A stretch of DNA of 64,000 nucleotides, from assembly GCA_965262665.1 (NCBI GenBank), contig CBDHFR010000002.1, positions 434,001 through 498,000 of the forward strand, in the 5' to 3' direction. Shown here one piece after another: positions 9,659-19,155 of this stretch (the stretch's first letter is position 1; every line of letters starts with the position of its first letter). Below the pieces are notes generated by a model. It was not told where the DNA came from. It did no database searches and saw only the letters and a list, made by a program, of their open reading frames with translations. The translations under genes were made by a program, and so were the position numbers. Source of the DNA: CBDBND01 sp965262665 (GTDB taxonomy: Bacteria; Pseudomonadota; Alphaproteobacteria; Rhodospirillales; Rhodospirillaceae).

Positions 9659-10203
9659 TCTTTTGGTAACTCCATTGAACCGCAACGGTCAGCTCTGCGC
9701 GCAGGCGCCCGTTCCGATGAGATGACAGGAAAAAGGCTGGATTGTCCCAAGCCATGAACGGTGTCGTGGCCATAAAACCAAGACGATCTACGGGCAGAAA
9801 TTGGTCCACCTGCGCTAAGTGTGAGTCTACGTTCATTTGGACTTGGGCTGGATTCAATCCAACCCAACCCCCTACGGTTAACTTGTGTCCGCTAACCGAT
9901 CAATTCCGAACGGTTAGGGATCATTTGGCGAAGAGTCGTTCTTCTGTCGCACGCCGTGCTTTCATCACCCAAAATGGTGGAAAACGACCGTGCAATGGCG
10001 AAAACAGGCTCATTTGAGCCCAGAATCACGACCAAGCGCCGAAACTTACTTGGTTGCTTGATTGTTCACAATCTTTTCTTGGTCGTCTGGAGCCCCGATT
10101 ACCACGACTAAGGTTAAAGTTCCCCTTACCGGGCTATACGGATTCTGTCAGATTCTATATATTGTGCCGTGTTTCGAATGGGTTACACCAAATCTTGAGT
10201 TTT
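9659..10203. promoter_or_regulatory. Divergent intergenic region between rne and amiC
   Basis: About 545 bases with no convincing gene. The short open frames here overlap one another on both strands and show no family signature. It should hold promoters for both rne (leftward) and amiC (rightward). RNase E mRNAs usually have long structured leaders that the enzyme itself cuts, so part of this length may be the rne leader; that is inference from the family. A small perfect hairpin (GGCTCATTTGAGCC) lies near 10008-10021. I cannot assign promoter boxes with confidence. Confidence 0.4.
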
Positions 10204-11550
10204 ATGGACGACAGCAACACGCCACCGTCTGACCGTCGGTCTCAAGCCAAAGAGAATACCAATGGGCGATCCGGCGCCAGCAGGCGCAGTCTCATTGGCT
10301 TCCTCTCCGCTGCTATTGGGTCCGCGGTGTTGCCACCGGCATTGCGGGCAGATGGCGCCGCCATGTCAGTCAGAATGCATGATCATGGCACGCATACTCG
10401 ACTTGTCGTCGAACTCACTGATGGTGTTGGGTTCAAGGTTTTTTCACTCTCCCAACCCTATCGCATGGTGATCGACCTTCCTGAAATAGATTGGCAGTTG
10501 TCGAACCAAAGCCAACCAATAGGCGCAGGCGTCGTTCGTGATCTGAGGTACGGTCTGTTCCAACCCGGTCAATCCCGCATTGTGTTAGATCTTAATCAAC
10601 CGGCTAATGTGGAGTGCGCATTCTTGCTGGCAGCAACCGGTTCGACACCATGGAGAATGGTCGTCGACCTCAAACCCGTTTCGGATGCTGCATTCATGGG
10701 TCGTGCTGGACCGGTCAATGCAGTGCAGATTTCCGCACCGGACAAAAGTCCACAACTTGCTCCCGAACCGGCGCCCGTGACAGCCTCAAGCGGACCCAGG
10801 GCAGACGACCGCATCCCACTTCCACAGCGAAAGCCCGCCATGTTGGCGTCCAACCGTAGACCTGTGATCGCGTTAGACCCAGGTCATGGAGGTATTGACC
10901 CCGGTGCCATCGGCGTCAGTGGGGTAAGGGAAAAAGACATTGCCCTTGCCGCTGCGCGTGAACTTAAGAAAGCCCTTGAAAAGACAGGACGATACAAAGT
11001 CGTGATGACCCGAAACAGGGATGTGTCGCTCGGGCTGCGGCAACGCATTGCCCGGTCGCGGCGTGCCGCGGCGGATGTTTTTGTCTCACTTCACGCCGAT
11101 TCCATTGGCCGGTCAGACGTTCGAGGTCTTTCTGTTTACACTTTGTCAGAGCGGGCATCGGACGGGGAGGCCGCCACGCTGGCCGATAAAGAAAACAAGG
11201 CTGATCTGATCATAGGTATGGACTTGTCCAATGAGTCAGAGGATGTGCGCAATATTCTGATCGACCTGGCTCAACGTGAAAGCCTTAACTTGGCAGCACA
11301 TTTGGCTGCAAAACTGATTACGGAGCTTAGACGGCAGGTTAAACTGCTGCGAAATACCCACAGATTTGCTGGCTTTGCCGTCTTAAAGGCGCCTGACGTT
11401 CCCTCTGTTTTGCTGGAGATGGGCTACCTTTCGAACCGGGAAGACGAGCGCGCTCTACAACAGTCGCGATACAGGAGTAAGTTGGTTCTCTCCATCGTCA
11501 AGGCGCTCGATGCTTATTTCAGTGATATGGATGTCATCCGACCGACATAA
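10204..11550 (+). CDS. amiC: N-acetylmuramoyl-L-alanine amidase, Tat-exported (AmiC)
   Basis: The start at 10204 (MDDSNTPPSDRR) is chosen because it places a twin-arginine signal (SRRSLIGFLSAAIG) about 25 residues in; the frame is open further upstream. After the signal come an AMIN domain (roughly residues 55-150), which targets peptidoglycan, then a proline-rich linker and an Amidase_3 domain from PVIALDPGHGG. Zinc ligands and catalytic residues are visible as DPGHGG, REKDIAL, SLHADS and VLLEMGYLSN. It cleaves the amide between muramic acid and the stem peptide during cell separation. In alphaproteobacteria it is usually followed by mrcA and prfB. Here an ISAs1 element sits between it and mrcA. 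Confidence 0.93.
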   Translation: MDDSNTPPSDRRSQAKENTNGRSGASRRSLIGFLSAAIGSAVLPPALRADGAAMSVRMHDHGTHTRLVVELTDGVGFKVFSLSQPYRMVIDLPEIDWQLSNQSQPIGAGVVRDLRYGLFQPGQSRIVLDLNQPANVECAFLLAATGSTPWRMVVDLKPVSDAAFMGRAGPVNAVQISAPDKSPQLAPEPAPVTASSGPRADDRIPLPQRKPAMLASNRRPVIALDPGHGGIDPGAIGVSGVREKDIALAAARELKKALEKTGRYKVVMTRNRDVSLGLRQRIARSRRAAADVFVSLHADSIGRSDVRGLSVYTLSERASDGEAATLADKENKADLIIGMDLSNESEDVRNILIDLAQRESLNLAAHLAAKLITELRRQVKLLRNTHRFAGFAVLKAPDVPSVLLEMGYLSNREDERALQQSRYRSKLVLSIVKALDAYFSDMDVIRPT

Positions 11551-11633
11551 AAAAGCGCCAAAAGTACCTTTAATTTGCCTTCTATGGCGCCAATTGTATG
11601 GGTGAAAAGAGGCAGGGCAATCGGGTGAACGGA

Positions 11634-12852
11634 TCATTGTGTGATGAGGCTTGCGAGGAAGTCGTCGTCCCAGGCGGCGACCTTTCGGCGGAGTCTTAGG
11701 GAGTCCTTGCCGGGGTCTCGTCGTATGAGGTTTTGTGCCATGTGCTTGATGGTGGTGAAGTTGGCCGGGGCGTGATCGGTACGCAGGCGGCATTCGTCAT
11801 CGCGAAAGACCATGTCCATGACCCAGTGCAAGCTGTTCTCTATCGCCCAGTGGGAGCGGATAATTGGGCCTAGTTGCGCCGCCGCGAGATCGAGCGATGA
11901 GATGTAGAGTCGGGTCTCGTGCTCGGTCTTGTCGCCGATCTCGCGCGTGCTTTCGACCGCGATGACGGATTTCAGCCCCGGCCAGCCCCGGCCAGCCCCG
12001 GCCAGCCCCGGCCAGCCCCGGCCAGCCATGGCGCTGCTGGAGCCAGGCGATATCCTCGCTCACCGTCGTCCTTCGCGTCTCGATGCGGCCATGGTCGCCG
12101 CCGACGCTGGTGTGCTGGCTGCTCTTGGTGTTGTTGAAGCCATTAGCTTTTTGTTCGTCAACGAAGAGTTCGACAGCTTCGTGCAAGCTGGTCTGGTTGG
12201 CTTTGAGCGCCAACACGTAATCGGCCTTCTTGTCGACGATCTTGGTGGCGATCTCGCGCTGGCAGCCCATGGCGTCGAGAGTGACAATGGCGCCGTCGAT
12301 GGCCAACATGTCCAGCAGATCGGGGATGGCGATGATCTCGTTCGACTTTTCCGCCACCTTGACCTGGCCGAGCACCAGCCGCTGACGGGCGGCGAAGGCG
12401 GAAACCATGTGGATCGGCGCCTTGGCGCCCGTCTTCTGGTAGCTGCGACGCGAGGTCTTGCCGTCGATGGCGATCACCTCGCCCGGCACACCGGTGATCG
12501 TGGCAACCCAGGCGACGAAGCACTGTTGGAACATCCGCGCATCCAGGATGGCAAGGATCGTGCCCAGTTGGTCGTGGGACGGCGTGCCATCGGAAAACGG
12601 CCGGAAGCGGTGTAGAAGATCGCGTTTCTTGTCGCCGAAACGGGCAATATCGACAATGCTGTCGGCGCCCGCCAGCACCGCCAATAGGCAAAGCAGCAGC
12701 ACCTCATCAAGCGGATAGACCACTTTGCCCCGTTGGCGAGGGTCCGCAAGATCCTCAAAATGATCAAGAAAGACAACGGCTTCCGCGAATGCGCCCGAAC
12801 TCTCCATCATAACCTCCCATACCGAATCGGCGGTCTTCGATAGATTCAGCAC
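11634..12852 (-). pseudogene. ISAs1 transposase, frame broken by a 10-bp repeat array
   Basis: From the N-terminus the protein reads as an ISAs1 DDE transposase: FLDHFEDLADPRQRGKV, VIAIDGKTSRRSY, HMVSAFAARQRLVLGQ and VTLDAMGCQ with the catalytic acids. It runs in frame to WLQQRHGWPGL and then enters the 10-bp array at 11976-12025, after which that frame is wrong. The C-terminal part continues in another frame, from KSVIAVESTREIGD to HWAIENSLHWVMDMVFRDDECRLR and DDDFLASLI. With one repeat unit the two parts join perfectly. With the five present the frame is off by +1. Translation probably begins at one of two adjacent ATGs near 12810 (MMESSGAF). Confidence 0.92.
11976..12025. repeat. Five exact tandem copies of a 10-bp unit inside the ISAs1 transposase
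   Basis: The unit CCCCGGCCAG (plus-strand orientation) is present five times without a mismatch. The single-copy ancestral form is inferred from the protein: one copy encodes the expected GWPGL before KSVIAV. Each extra copy adds 10 bases, so one, four or seven copies keep the reading frame and five break it. Confidence 0.97.
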
Positions 12853-12986
12853 ATCAACACATTGTCACGCACTTTTTCACCCGATTGCCCTGTGAAAAGA
12901 GGGCGAAGTGGGGTGAGATTGATCTGTGGTCTGATATAGTCCGATAAGAATTCCAAACAGAGACGAAAGTATACAAGCAAAAAGTC

Positions 12987-15419
12987 ATGTCCCGTTTTTT
13001 AGCCTTCCTTTTCTGTATGTCCATGCTGGGCATATTTGCGGGTGGTGCGATCCTTGTCTGGGTGTTCTATGAATTTGGTCGCGATCTGCCTGACTACAGG
13101 CAGTTGGCAGACTATGAGCCCCCAGTTATGTCGCGGGTCTATGCAGGTGATGGCAGACTCATTGAAGAATATGCCATTGAGGGACGGGTATTTGTGCCGT
13201 TTTCTGCCATTCCAAAACGAGTGGTTAACGCCTTCCTGTCAGCAGAAGATAAAACATTCTATTCGCACCCTGGATTAGACTTTTTCGGTATAGCGCGGGC
13301 CGTTGTCACCAATGTCACGGCTCAGTTCAACGATCGCCGAATGGTGGGTGCCTCAACGATAACTCAACAAGTGGCAAAGAATTTTCTGCTCAGCAACGAG
13401 TACAGTTTTGACCGTAAAATTAAAGAAGCCATCCTCGCCCTGCGGATCGAGCAAGCGTTTGACAAAGACCACATTCTCGAACTGTACTTGAACGAAATCT
13501 ATTTGGGTTTTGGGTCCTATGGTGTTGCCGCGGCAGCCATGAACTATTTCAATAAATCACTGGACGAACTTTCATTGTCTGAAGCGGCATATCTTGCCGG
13601 TTTGCCGAAGGCGCCCAACAATTACCATCCCATTCGATTGCCCAAAGCGGCAAAGGAGCGCCGCGACTATGTGCTGGCGCGTATGGTTGACGACGGTCAC
13701 ATCACTGTTGGGGATACGAGAGAGGCGGAGAAAGAGAGAATTGTGGTCCGCCAGAGACAAGAAACGGAATACGTCGATGGCGGTGAATATTTTGCCGAAG
13801 AAGTGCGCCGGCGCTTAATTGATCAGTTTGGCGCTGATGCGCTGTATCGAGGTGGTCTAGCCGTTCGCACTTCGCTCGATCCAATTTTACAGGCTATAGC
13901 TGACCGTGTATTGAGAGCCGGCCTCATGGAATATGACCGGCGGCATGGCTGGCGCGGCCCACTTGCGCGGATGCCGGTGGGGGCCGGATGGTCAGAGCGA
14001 TTGAAATCTTTCACACCGCCTCCTGGAACCCTGGCAAAGTGGCAAGTCGCCGTCGTTCGTAGACTTGCGGATAACAAGGCGACAATCGTCTTCTCCGATG
14101 GAAGCGCGGGCTCGATCCCCTTGTCAGAACTGAAATGGGGACGCGAATGGCGACCCGAACAAAAACGCGGTCCTTCGATCAGCCGTGTTGATCAAGTTCT
14201 CTTGGAAGGGGACATCGTTTTTGTAGAAGCGGTGACCAAGAACGGGGACGGCGAACCTTATCCCGCCGGAACATATGGTCTGAGACAGGTTCCAGAAGTT
14301 GGTGGCGCGTTGGTCGCGCTGGATCCCCATACCGGACGTGTCTTGGCCACAACAGGTGGATTTTCTTACGAAATCTCAGAGTTCAATCGGGCAACCCAGG
14401 CTTTCCGGCAACCCGGTTCTTCCTTTAAACCGTTTGTCTATTTGTCTGCCCTGGACAACGGATACACACCGTCGACTCTGGTCTTAGATGCGCCATTTGT
14501 AATGGATCAAGGCCCTGGCCTGCCAAAATGGAAGCCCAAAAATTACAGCGGTGAATATTATGGGGTTTCAACACTGCGAGCGGGGATTGAAAAGTCACAA
14601 AACCTGATGACAGTGCGTCTGGCTCAAGCTGTGGGCATGAAAACGGTTGGTGAGTATGTAAAACGGTTTGGCATTGCCGATGAATTGCCGAACAATCTAG
14701 CCGCAGCGATAGGGTCGCAAGAGACAACACTTCTGCGGCTTACCGCGGCCTATGCCATGCTTGTCAACGGTGGAAAAGAAATTGCACCGACTCTCATTGA
14801 CCGGGTACAGGACCGGACCGGCGAAACAATCGTCCGGACCGACGTTCGTGAATGTACGGCTTGTGGAGATGACAGATGGATGGGATTGGAACCGCCCGAG
14901 CTTCCCGATCCAAGGGAGCAGTTAACCGATCCGGCCAGCGCCTTTCAAATGGTGTCCATACTTCAGGGCGCTGTCGAGCGGGGCACAGGGCGGCGGGTGA
15001 GAGCAGTCGGGAAGCCATTGGCGGGTAAGACAGGCACATCCAACGACAGCTTGGATACATGGTTCCTTGGTTTCTCGCCAGATCTCGTGGTTGGTGTTTT
15101 TGTAGGGTTTGACGAGCCACGCACATTGGGCTCCAACGAAACCGGTTCAACCGTTGCGGCACCCATATTTAGAGACTTCATGATCGACGCTTTAGCAAGC
15201 GAACCAGCTACGCCATTTCGGATTCCTCAGGGAATTGTATTGGTTCGCGTTGACCCGGAAAGCGGACTGGTTGCAGCGCCGGGGTCACGTAATGCAATTC
15301 TTGAGGCCTTTAAACCCGGCACAGCACCAACACAGAGAACTGCTGTCGTTGGTGGAGAAACCGGTCTATCGTTCAGTGGAACAGACGGCGACCAGCCAAG
15401 CGCGGGTGGTTTGTATTAG
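12987..15419 (+). CDS. mrcA: Penicillin-binding protein 1A
   Basis: A protein of 810 residues. A single N-terminal membrane anchor (about residues 3-28) precedes the glycosyltransferase GT51 domain, with EDKTFYSHPG and RRMVGASTITQQVAKNFLL, then an OB-like insert and a transpeptidase domain. The transpeptidase motifs are SSFK (in RQPGSSFKPFVYL), SQN (in EKSQNLMTV) and KTGTSN. It polymerises and cross-links peptidoglycan at the inner membrane. The order amiC - mrcA - prfB is conserved in alphaproteobacteria. The ISAs1 insertion upstream leaves about 90 bases before the start, so transcription must start there or come from within the IS. Confidence 0.96.
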   Translation: MSRFLAFLFCMSMLGIFAGGAILVWVFYEFGRDLPDYRQLADYEPPVMSRVYAGDGRLIEEYAIEGRVFVPFSAIPKRVVNAFLSAEDKTFYSHPGLDFFGIARAVVTNVTAQFNDRRMVGASTITQQVAKNFLLSNEYSFDRKIKEAILALRIEQAFDKDHILELYLNEIYLGFGSYGVAAAAMNYFNKSLDELSLSEAAYLAGLPKAPNNYHPIRLPKAAKERRDYVLARMVDDGHITVGDTREAEKERIVVRQRQETEYVDGGEYFAEEVRRRLIDQFGADALYRGGLAVRTSLDPILQAIADRVLRAGLMEYDRRHGWRGPLARMPVGAGWSERLKSFTPPPGTLAKWQVAVVRRLADNKATIVFSDGSAGSIPLSELKWGREWRPEQKRGPSISRVDQVLLEGDIVFVEAVTKNGDGEPYPAGTYGLRQVPEVGGALVALDPHTGRVLATTGGFSYEISEFNRATQAFRQPGSSFKPFVYLSALDNGYTPSTLVLDAPFVMDQGPGLPKWKPKNYSGEYYGVSTLRAGIEKSQNLMTVRLAQAVGMKTVGEYVKRFGIADELPNNLAAAIGSQETTLLRLTAAYAMLVNGGKEIAPTLIDRVQDRTGETIVRTDVRECTACGDDRWMGLEPPELPDPREQLTDPASAFQMVSILQGAVERGTGRRVRAVGKPLAGKTGTSNDSLDTWFLGFSPDLVVGVFVGFDEPRTLGSNETGSTVAAPIFRDFMIDALASEPATPFRIPQGIVLVRVDPESGLVAAPGSRNAILEAFKPGTAPTQRTAVVGGETGLSFSGTDGDQPSAGGLY

Positions 15420-15428
15420 GAAGGGTAT

Positions 15429-16172
15429 ATGGTTGCGAAGAAAAAGGATTTCAAAGTCATCTATGATATGTTCTCGGCCCCGATCGCTAAAAAACTTGAT
15501 TGCGGCCGTATTTGTGCACCACTGAATGACGGCGTTCCGGTTTGCTGTAGTACCGAAAACGCTATTCCCATTGTCGAGAAAGAAGAATGGAAACTGCTCA
15601 AATCGAGAACAGATTTGTGGCATCCGTTTAAACCGTTCGATAAAGAATCAAAGAAAATAGTCAAAGAGTTACCCGATACAACGTGCGCAGTGGAGTGCAA
15701 AGGGGCGGCTTTCTGCGAACGTGATAATAGGTCATTAGCTTGCCGAGCATTTCCGTTCTTTCCGTATTTTACTAAGAAGGGTGAACTGGTCGGGTTGGCA
15801 ACATATTGGACATTTGAAGACCGGTGCTGGGTTATATCCAACATTCAAGTGGTCGAAAAAAAGTTCGTCAATGAAATGATTGAGGCTTACGAGTACCTCT
15901 TCGACAAAGACGAAGAACAGTATGAAGCCTATTACGATGAATCCGCGACCATGAGGCGTGTATTCTCGAAAAGGAACGAGCCGATACAATTGATCGGTCG
16001 CGATATGGAATGTCTATTGGTTCTGCCAAAATCAGGTGGGCGCATTATTCCGACCAAGGCGTCGGCGTTTAGGCCGGTGGGCCCGTTCGTTTCCGATAAG
16101 GCTTACCGCAAAGCCATAAAGGAAGCGGGTGGTGATCCCAAAGGACAAAAACTACCGGCCAAAGTGGTGTAA
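15429..16172 (+). CDS. Cysteine-rich (YkgJ-like) protein of unknown function
   Basis: A protein of 247 residues starting ten bases after mrcA. Its N-terminal half holds clustered cysteines: DCGRIC, VPVCCSTENAIPI, TTCAVECKGAAFC and SLACRAFPFFP. The CC pair, the acidic 'E..LL' helix and the final CR.FPF pattern recall the YkgJ/CxxCxxCC family, thought to bind iron or zinc. The C-terminal half is charged and ends with lysines. Spacing suggests cotranscription with mrcA. Function unknown; a metal-cluster protein is the most that can be said. It sits in the gap where alphaproteobacteria usually have prfB directly after mrcA. Confidence 0.55.
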   Translation: MVAKKKDFKVIYDMFSAPIAKKLDCGRICAPLNDGVPVCCSTENAIPIVEKEEWKLLKSRTDLWHPFKPFDKESKKIVKELPDTTCAVECKGAAFCERDNRSLACRAFPFFPYFTKKGELVGLATYWTFEDRCWVISNIQVVEKKFVNEMIEAYEYLFDKDEEQYEAYYDESATMRRVFSKRNEPIQLIGRDMECLLVLPKSGGRIIPTKASAFRPVGPFVSDKAYRKAIKEAGGDPKGQKLPAKVV

Positions 16173-16247
16173 CGCTTGTTAGCCAGCGTGGGTATATCTA
16201 AATAAGCGAAGTGAATTCAGCCTAGTCCAGGACGAAGACGGAAAATC

Positions 16248-17379
16248 ATGCGCGCGGAAGCCGACACCAAGGTCTCTGAAATACAGCAGTCTTTACAGCT
16301 GCTGAGGAGGCATCTTTGACTGGGATCAAGCGGTCCTGCGTCTCGAAGAGCTGAACGCTAAAGCGGAAGATCCAGACCTTTGGTCTGATCAAGCGGCAGC
16401 TCAAAAAGTGATGCGTGAACGCAATCACTTGGAATCTTCTATTCAAAACTTCAAGTCTCTTGAGCAAGGATTGGAAGATGCCGTCACACTCATCGAATTG
16501 GGTGAGTCTGAAGGAGACAACGAGACAATTGCTGAAGGGGAGGGCGCGCTTAATCGCCTTCATGCTGAGGCGCAGAAACTAGAATTGGAGAGCCTGCTTT
16601 CTGGCGAAGCGGACTCCAATGATTGCTATCTGGAAATTCATGCCGGTGCCGGCGGAACAGAAGCTCAAGATTGGGCTGAAATGATTTCCCGCATGTACAT
16701 GCGTTGGGCAGAGTCCCATGGCTATAAGATAGAGCTAATGGAAGAAAGCCCAGGCGAGGAGGCGGGTCTTAAATCGGTGACCTACCGCATTCTTGGATTA
16801 AATGCATACGGATGGCTCAAAACGGAAAGTGGTGTTCATCGTCTTGTGCGCATTTCACCGTATGATTCTTCAGCCCGCCGTCACACTAGTTTCGCATCCG
16901 TTTGGGTGTTTCCTTTTATAGACGACACCATTGAAGTTGAGATCGATGAAAAGGAATGTCGTGTCGATACTTACCGATCATCGGGCGCCGGCGGGCAGCA
17001 CGTCAATAAGACAGATAGTGCGGTTCGCATTACGCACATACCCACCAACATCGTCGTACAGTGTCAGAGCGAGCGATCTCAACACCAGAACCGTGCGAAA
17101 TGTTGGGACATGCTTCGGGCACGACTCTATGAGCAAGAACTTCAGAGACGTGAAGATCAGGCGCAGGCGGCGGAAGACACCAAATCAGATATCGGATGGG
17201 GGCATCAAATTCGTTCCTACGTATTGCAGCCCTATCAAATGGTGAAAGATTTGCGGACCAATGTGGAAACGTCCGACACACAAGGGGTGCTGGACGGTGA
17301 TTTGGACCAATTCATGTCGGCCTCATTGGCAGCGAAGATTCAAACCAGCTCTGAAGAGGCTGCGGTAGGAGCAATCTAA
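16248..17379 (+). CDS. prfB: Peptide chain release factor 2, made by programmed +1 frameshift
   Basis: The gene reads join(16248..16316, 16318..17379). The first 23 codons (MRAEADTKVSEIQQ... to RRHL) end at an in-frame TGA, and the protein resumes one base later with DWDQAVLRLEELNAKAEDP, the usual RF2 sequence. The product would be 376 residues. The peptidyl hydrolysis motif is in SSGAGGQHVNKTDSAVR. The stop-recognition tripeptide is SPY (RISPYDSSARRHTSF) where E. coli RF2 has SPF; a tyrosine is, to my knowledge, common in alphaproteobacterial RF2. It reads UGA and UAA, and the shift makes its own level sensitive to RF2 activity. Confidence 0.96.
16305..16320 (+). promoter_or_regulatory. prfB autoregulatory frameshift site
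   Basis: An internal Shine-Dalgarno AGGAGG (16305-16310) is followed by CAT, the slippery CTT (16314-16316) and TGA C (16317-16320). This is the arrangement known from E. coli prfB, where the SD lies just upstream of CTT-TGA-C. When RF2 is scarce the ribosome pauses at TGA, the P-site tRNA slips by +1 onto TTT, and translation continues as L-D-W-D. The stop context TGAC is the weak one expected. Confidence 0.95.
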
Positions 17380-17397
17380 CGGCACCTCCGGTGTACG

Positions 17398-17616
17398 TCA
17401 GTTCTCCCAATAGGCTGGGGACATACCCGCTTGCAAACGGCCCTCGCGGTTGAAAGGCCCTTTAGGACTGGATCTCAAATGTGTCTGCACCAGCCCTTTC
17501 CATTTCGAAATGGGATTGTGACCGGCGTTAGCGCAAAAATTTTCAAACCAATACACACCAATTCTTAGATGTTTGATTTCGTCCGTATATATGCATTCAA
17601 GTGAGTTAGTCGCGAT
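17398..17616 (-). pseudogene. C-terminal fragment of a DUF455 ferritin-like protein
   Basis: The frame reads TNSLECIYTDEIKHLRIG, then WFENFCANAG and KGPFNREGRLQAGMSPAYWEN before a TGA. This is the usual C-terminus of DUF455 proteins: the metal-binding DEIKH helix, the 'W(F).(.)(L/F)C' motif and KPPFN. Upstream of about 17616 the sequence changes to the end of an IS110-type element. The N-terminal part of the same gene is at 20340-20595, on the same strand, with 2.7 kb of IS material between and about 100 codons missing. Confidence 0.8.
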
Positions 17617-17855
17617 GTGATCTGACACCGCTCCTTTCCCAGCAAGCTGGAATGGGAGCGGCGCATCTCTTGATGGAGATGGTGGTTGTCCGTTTTGATG
17701 GTGGTGCACACCAACCACAAAACGAGGAAATGGGATGAACGCCTCCCACCCCTTGATGTTCGAAGGCCGAAAGGGTTGGACCCTCGCGGGCCGACGGTAT
17801 CAAAGTGCCAAGTGGTGAAGAGCAAGCTCTTCACGGGCAAACCGGAGGATCCGAC

Positions 17856-18881
17856 ATGAAGACCAACAGAACCGTCGTTGGTGTGGATACGGCAAAGCGA
17901 GTGTTCCAGTTGCACTGGGTGGATATGGAGGCGGGTGAGATTGTCGATTTGAAGCTGACGCGGGCGAAGTTCCTGGAGCACTTCGCCAACCGCACGCCCT
18001 GCGTTGTGGCGATGGCGGCGTGCGGCGGCACGCAGCATTGGGCGCGCCGGCTGCGGGAACTCGGGCACGAGCCCCGGCTGTTGCCGGCCAAGGCTGTTCG
18101 GCCCTTCGTTGGCGGCAATAAGAACGATGCGCAGGACGCGCGGGCGATCTGGACCGCGGTTCAGCAACCCGGCATCAAGACCGTTGCGATCAAGACCGAG
18201 GAACAGCAGGCGGTCCTGGCAATGCACCGCATGCGCCAGCAGCTGGTGAAGTTCCGCACTGCCCAGATCAACGGCCTGCGCGGCCTTCTGAGCGAATACG
18301 GCGAGGTCATGCCGCAAGGCCGGGCCGGCATAAGCCGTGCGATCGCCCCGGCCCTGGAGCGGGTCTCGGAGCGCCTTCCGGTGATGATCGTGGAGACCTT
18401 AGCCGAGCAGTGGGCGCGGGTGGCCCAGCTCGACAAGGAGAGCGGCGAGATCGAACGGCGGATCAAACTGTGGCACCGCAGCAATGCCGCCAGCCAGCGG
18501 ATTGCGGAGATTCCCGGTGTCGGGGTACTGACCGCAACGGCTGTGGTGGTGGCGATGGGTGATCCCGCTGGCCCTCAGGTCCGGCCGCGAGTTTGCCGCC
18601 TGGCTCGGCCTGGTGCCCCGGCACACAGGCACTGGGGGACGGGTCCGCACGCTCGGCATTTCCAAGCGCGGTGACAAGTATCTCCGCACCCTGCTGATCC
18701 ACGGCGCACGCGCCGTGCTCACCAACGCCAAGACGCCCCCGAATGGGCGCTGCGCCTAGCCGAGCGGCGACCGCCCAACGTGGTCACGGTCGCACTGGCC
18801 AACAAGACGGCACGCACGATCTGGGCCCTATTGGCCCATGACCGGGCGTACCAGACGAACTTCAACAGCCAGCCGGTCTAG
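17856..18881 (+). pseudogene. IS110/IS1111-family transposase with two frameshifts
   Basis: Starts after a GGAGG site with MKTNRTVVGVDTAKRVFQLHW, the RuvC-like DEDD opening of IS110 transposases. NKNDAQDARAIW and the helical segment to IPGVGVLTATAVVVAMGD follow in frame. After about 18560 the frame changes to RSGREFAAWLGLVPRHTGTGG, then again near 18737 (a run of five C) to EWALRLAERRPPNVV and ends ARTIWALLAHDRAYQTNF before TAG at 18879. Two single-base insertions explain both shifts. The element entered the DUF455 gene near 17617. Right end not resolved. Confidence 0.85.
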
Positions 18882-19155
18882 GCGCGGCAGACGACGGGAT
18901 AACGAACCGACACAGGAGGTGTTGCGCAAGGTACGACAAGGTGTGATGGCAAACAGGTCAGACCGCGATCCGCTAAGCCTGCATCGTGGTTAGGGCGAGA
19001 AGCCCACCGGAGGAAATGAGGCGCGGATCGGCAGATCCCATCAGGGCCAGCGAGCAAGAAGCTTCGCACTCAAAGGCCGGATACAAAACTGCAATCTGCC
19101 TGCCCGCCGCACAAAATCGGTCCTTGCGTCCCGGGAGGCGTTCATACAAACCACG
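18882..19155. other. Non-coding tail of the IS110 element and leader of the next IS remnant
   Basis: About 270 bases without a convincing gene. The left part should contain the right end of the IS110-like element. A junction to the IS481 remnant must lie before 19156. I see no clear terminal inverted repeat, as expected for IS110 elements, and cannot place the boundary. Confidence 0.4.

Larger units (their letters stand above)
11613..12892 (-). mobile_element. ISAs1-family insertion sequence with perfect ends and target duplication
   Basis: The ends are a perfect 17-bp inverted repeat, CAGGGCAATCGGGTGAA at 11613-11629 and its complement at 12876-12892. They are flanked by an exact 10-bp direct repeat, TGAAAAGAGG, at 11603-11612 and 12893-12902. 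An 8-10 bp duplication is normal for ISAs1. Total length is 1280 bp, 40 bp longer than it would be without the expanded repeat inside the transposase. Intact ends and a clean duplication point to a recent insertion. It lies between amiC and mrcA, so read-through from amiC may be blocked. Confidence 0.95.

Noticed and set aside
9742..10017. Short frame in the rne-amiC gap
   Set aside because: No ribosome site or family features; likely leader DNA.
11976..12025. Possible CRISPR array
   Set aside because: Units are 10 bp, directly adjacent without spacers, and inside a gene.
11929..12615. Open frame of 228 codons on the plus strand
   Set aside because: Mirror of the ISAs1 transposase on the other strand; GC-rich codon bias keeps the antisense frame open.
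17565..18317. Minus-strand frame of 250 codons across the IS110 element
   Set aside because: Antisense of the transposase; residues have no family pattern.
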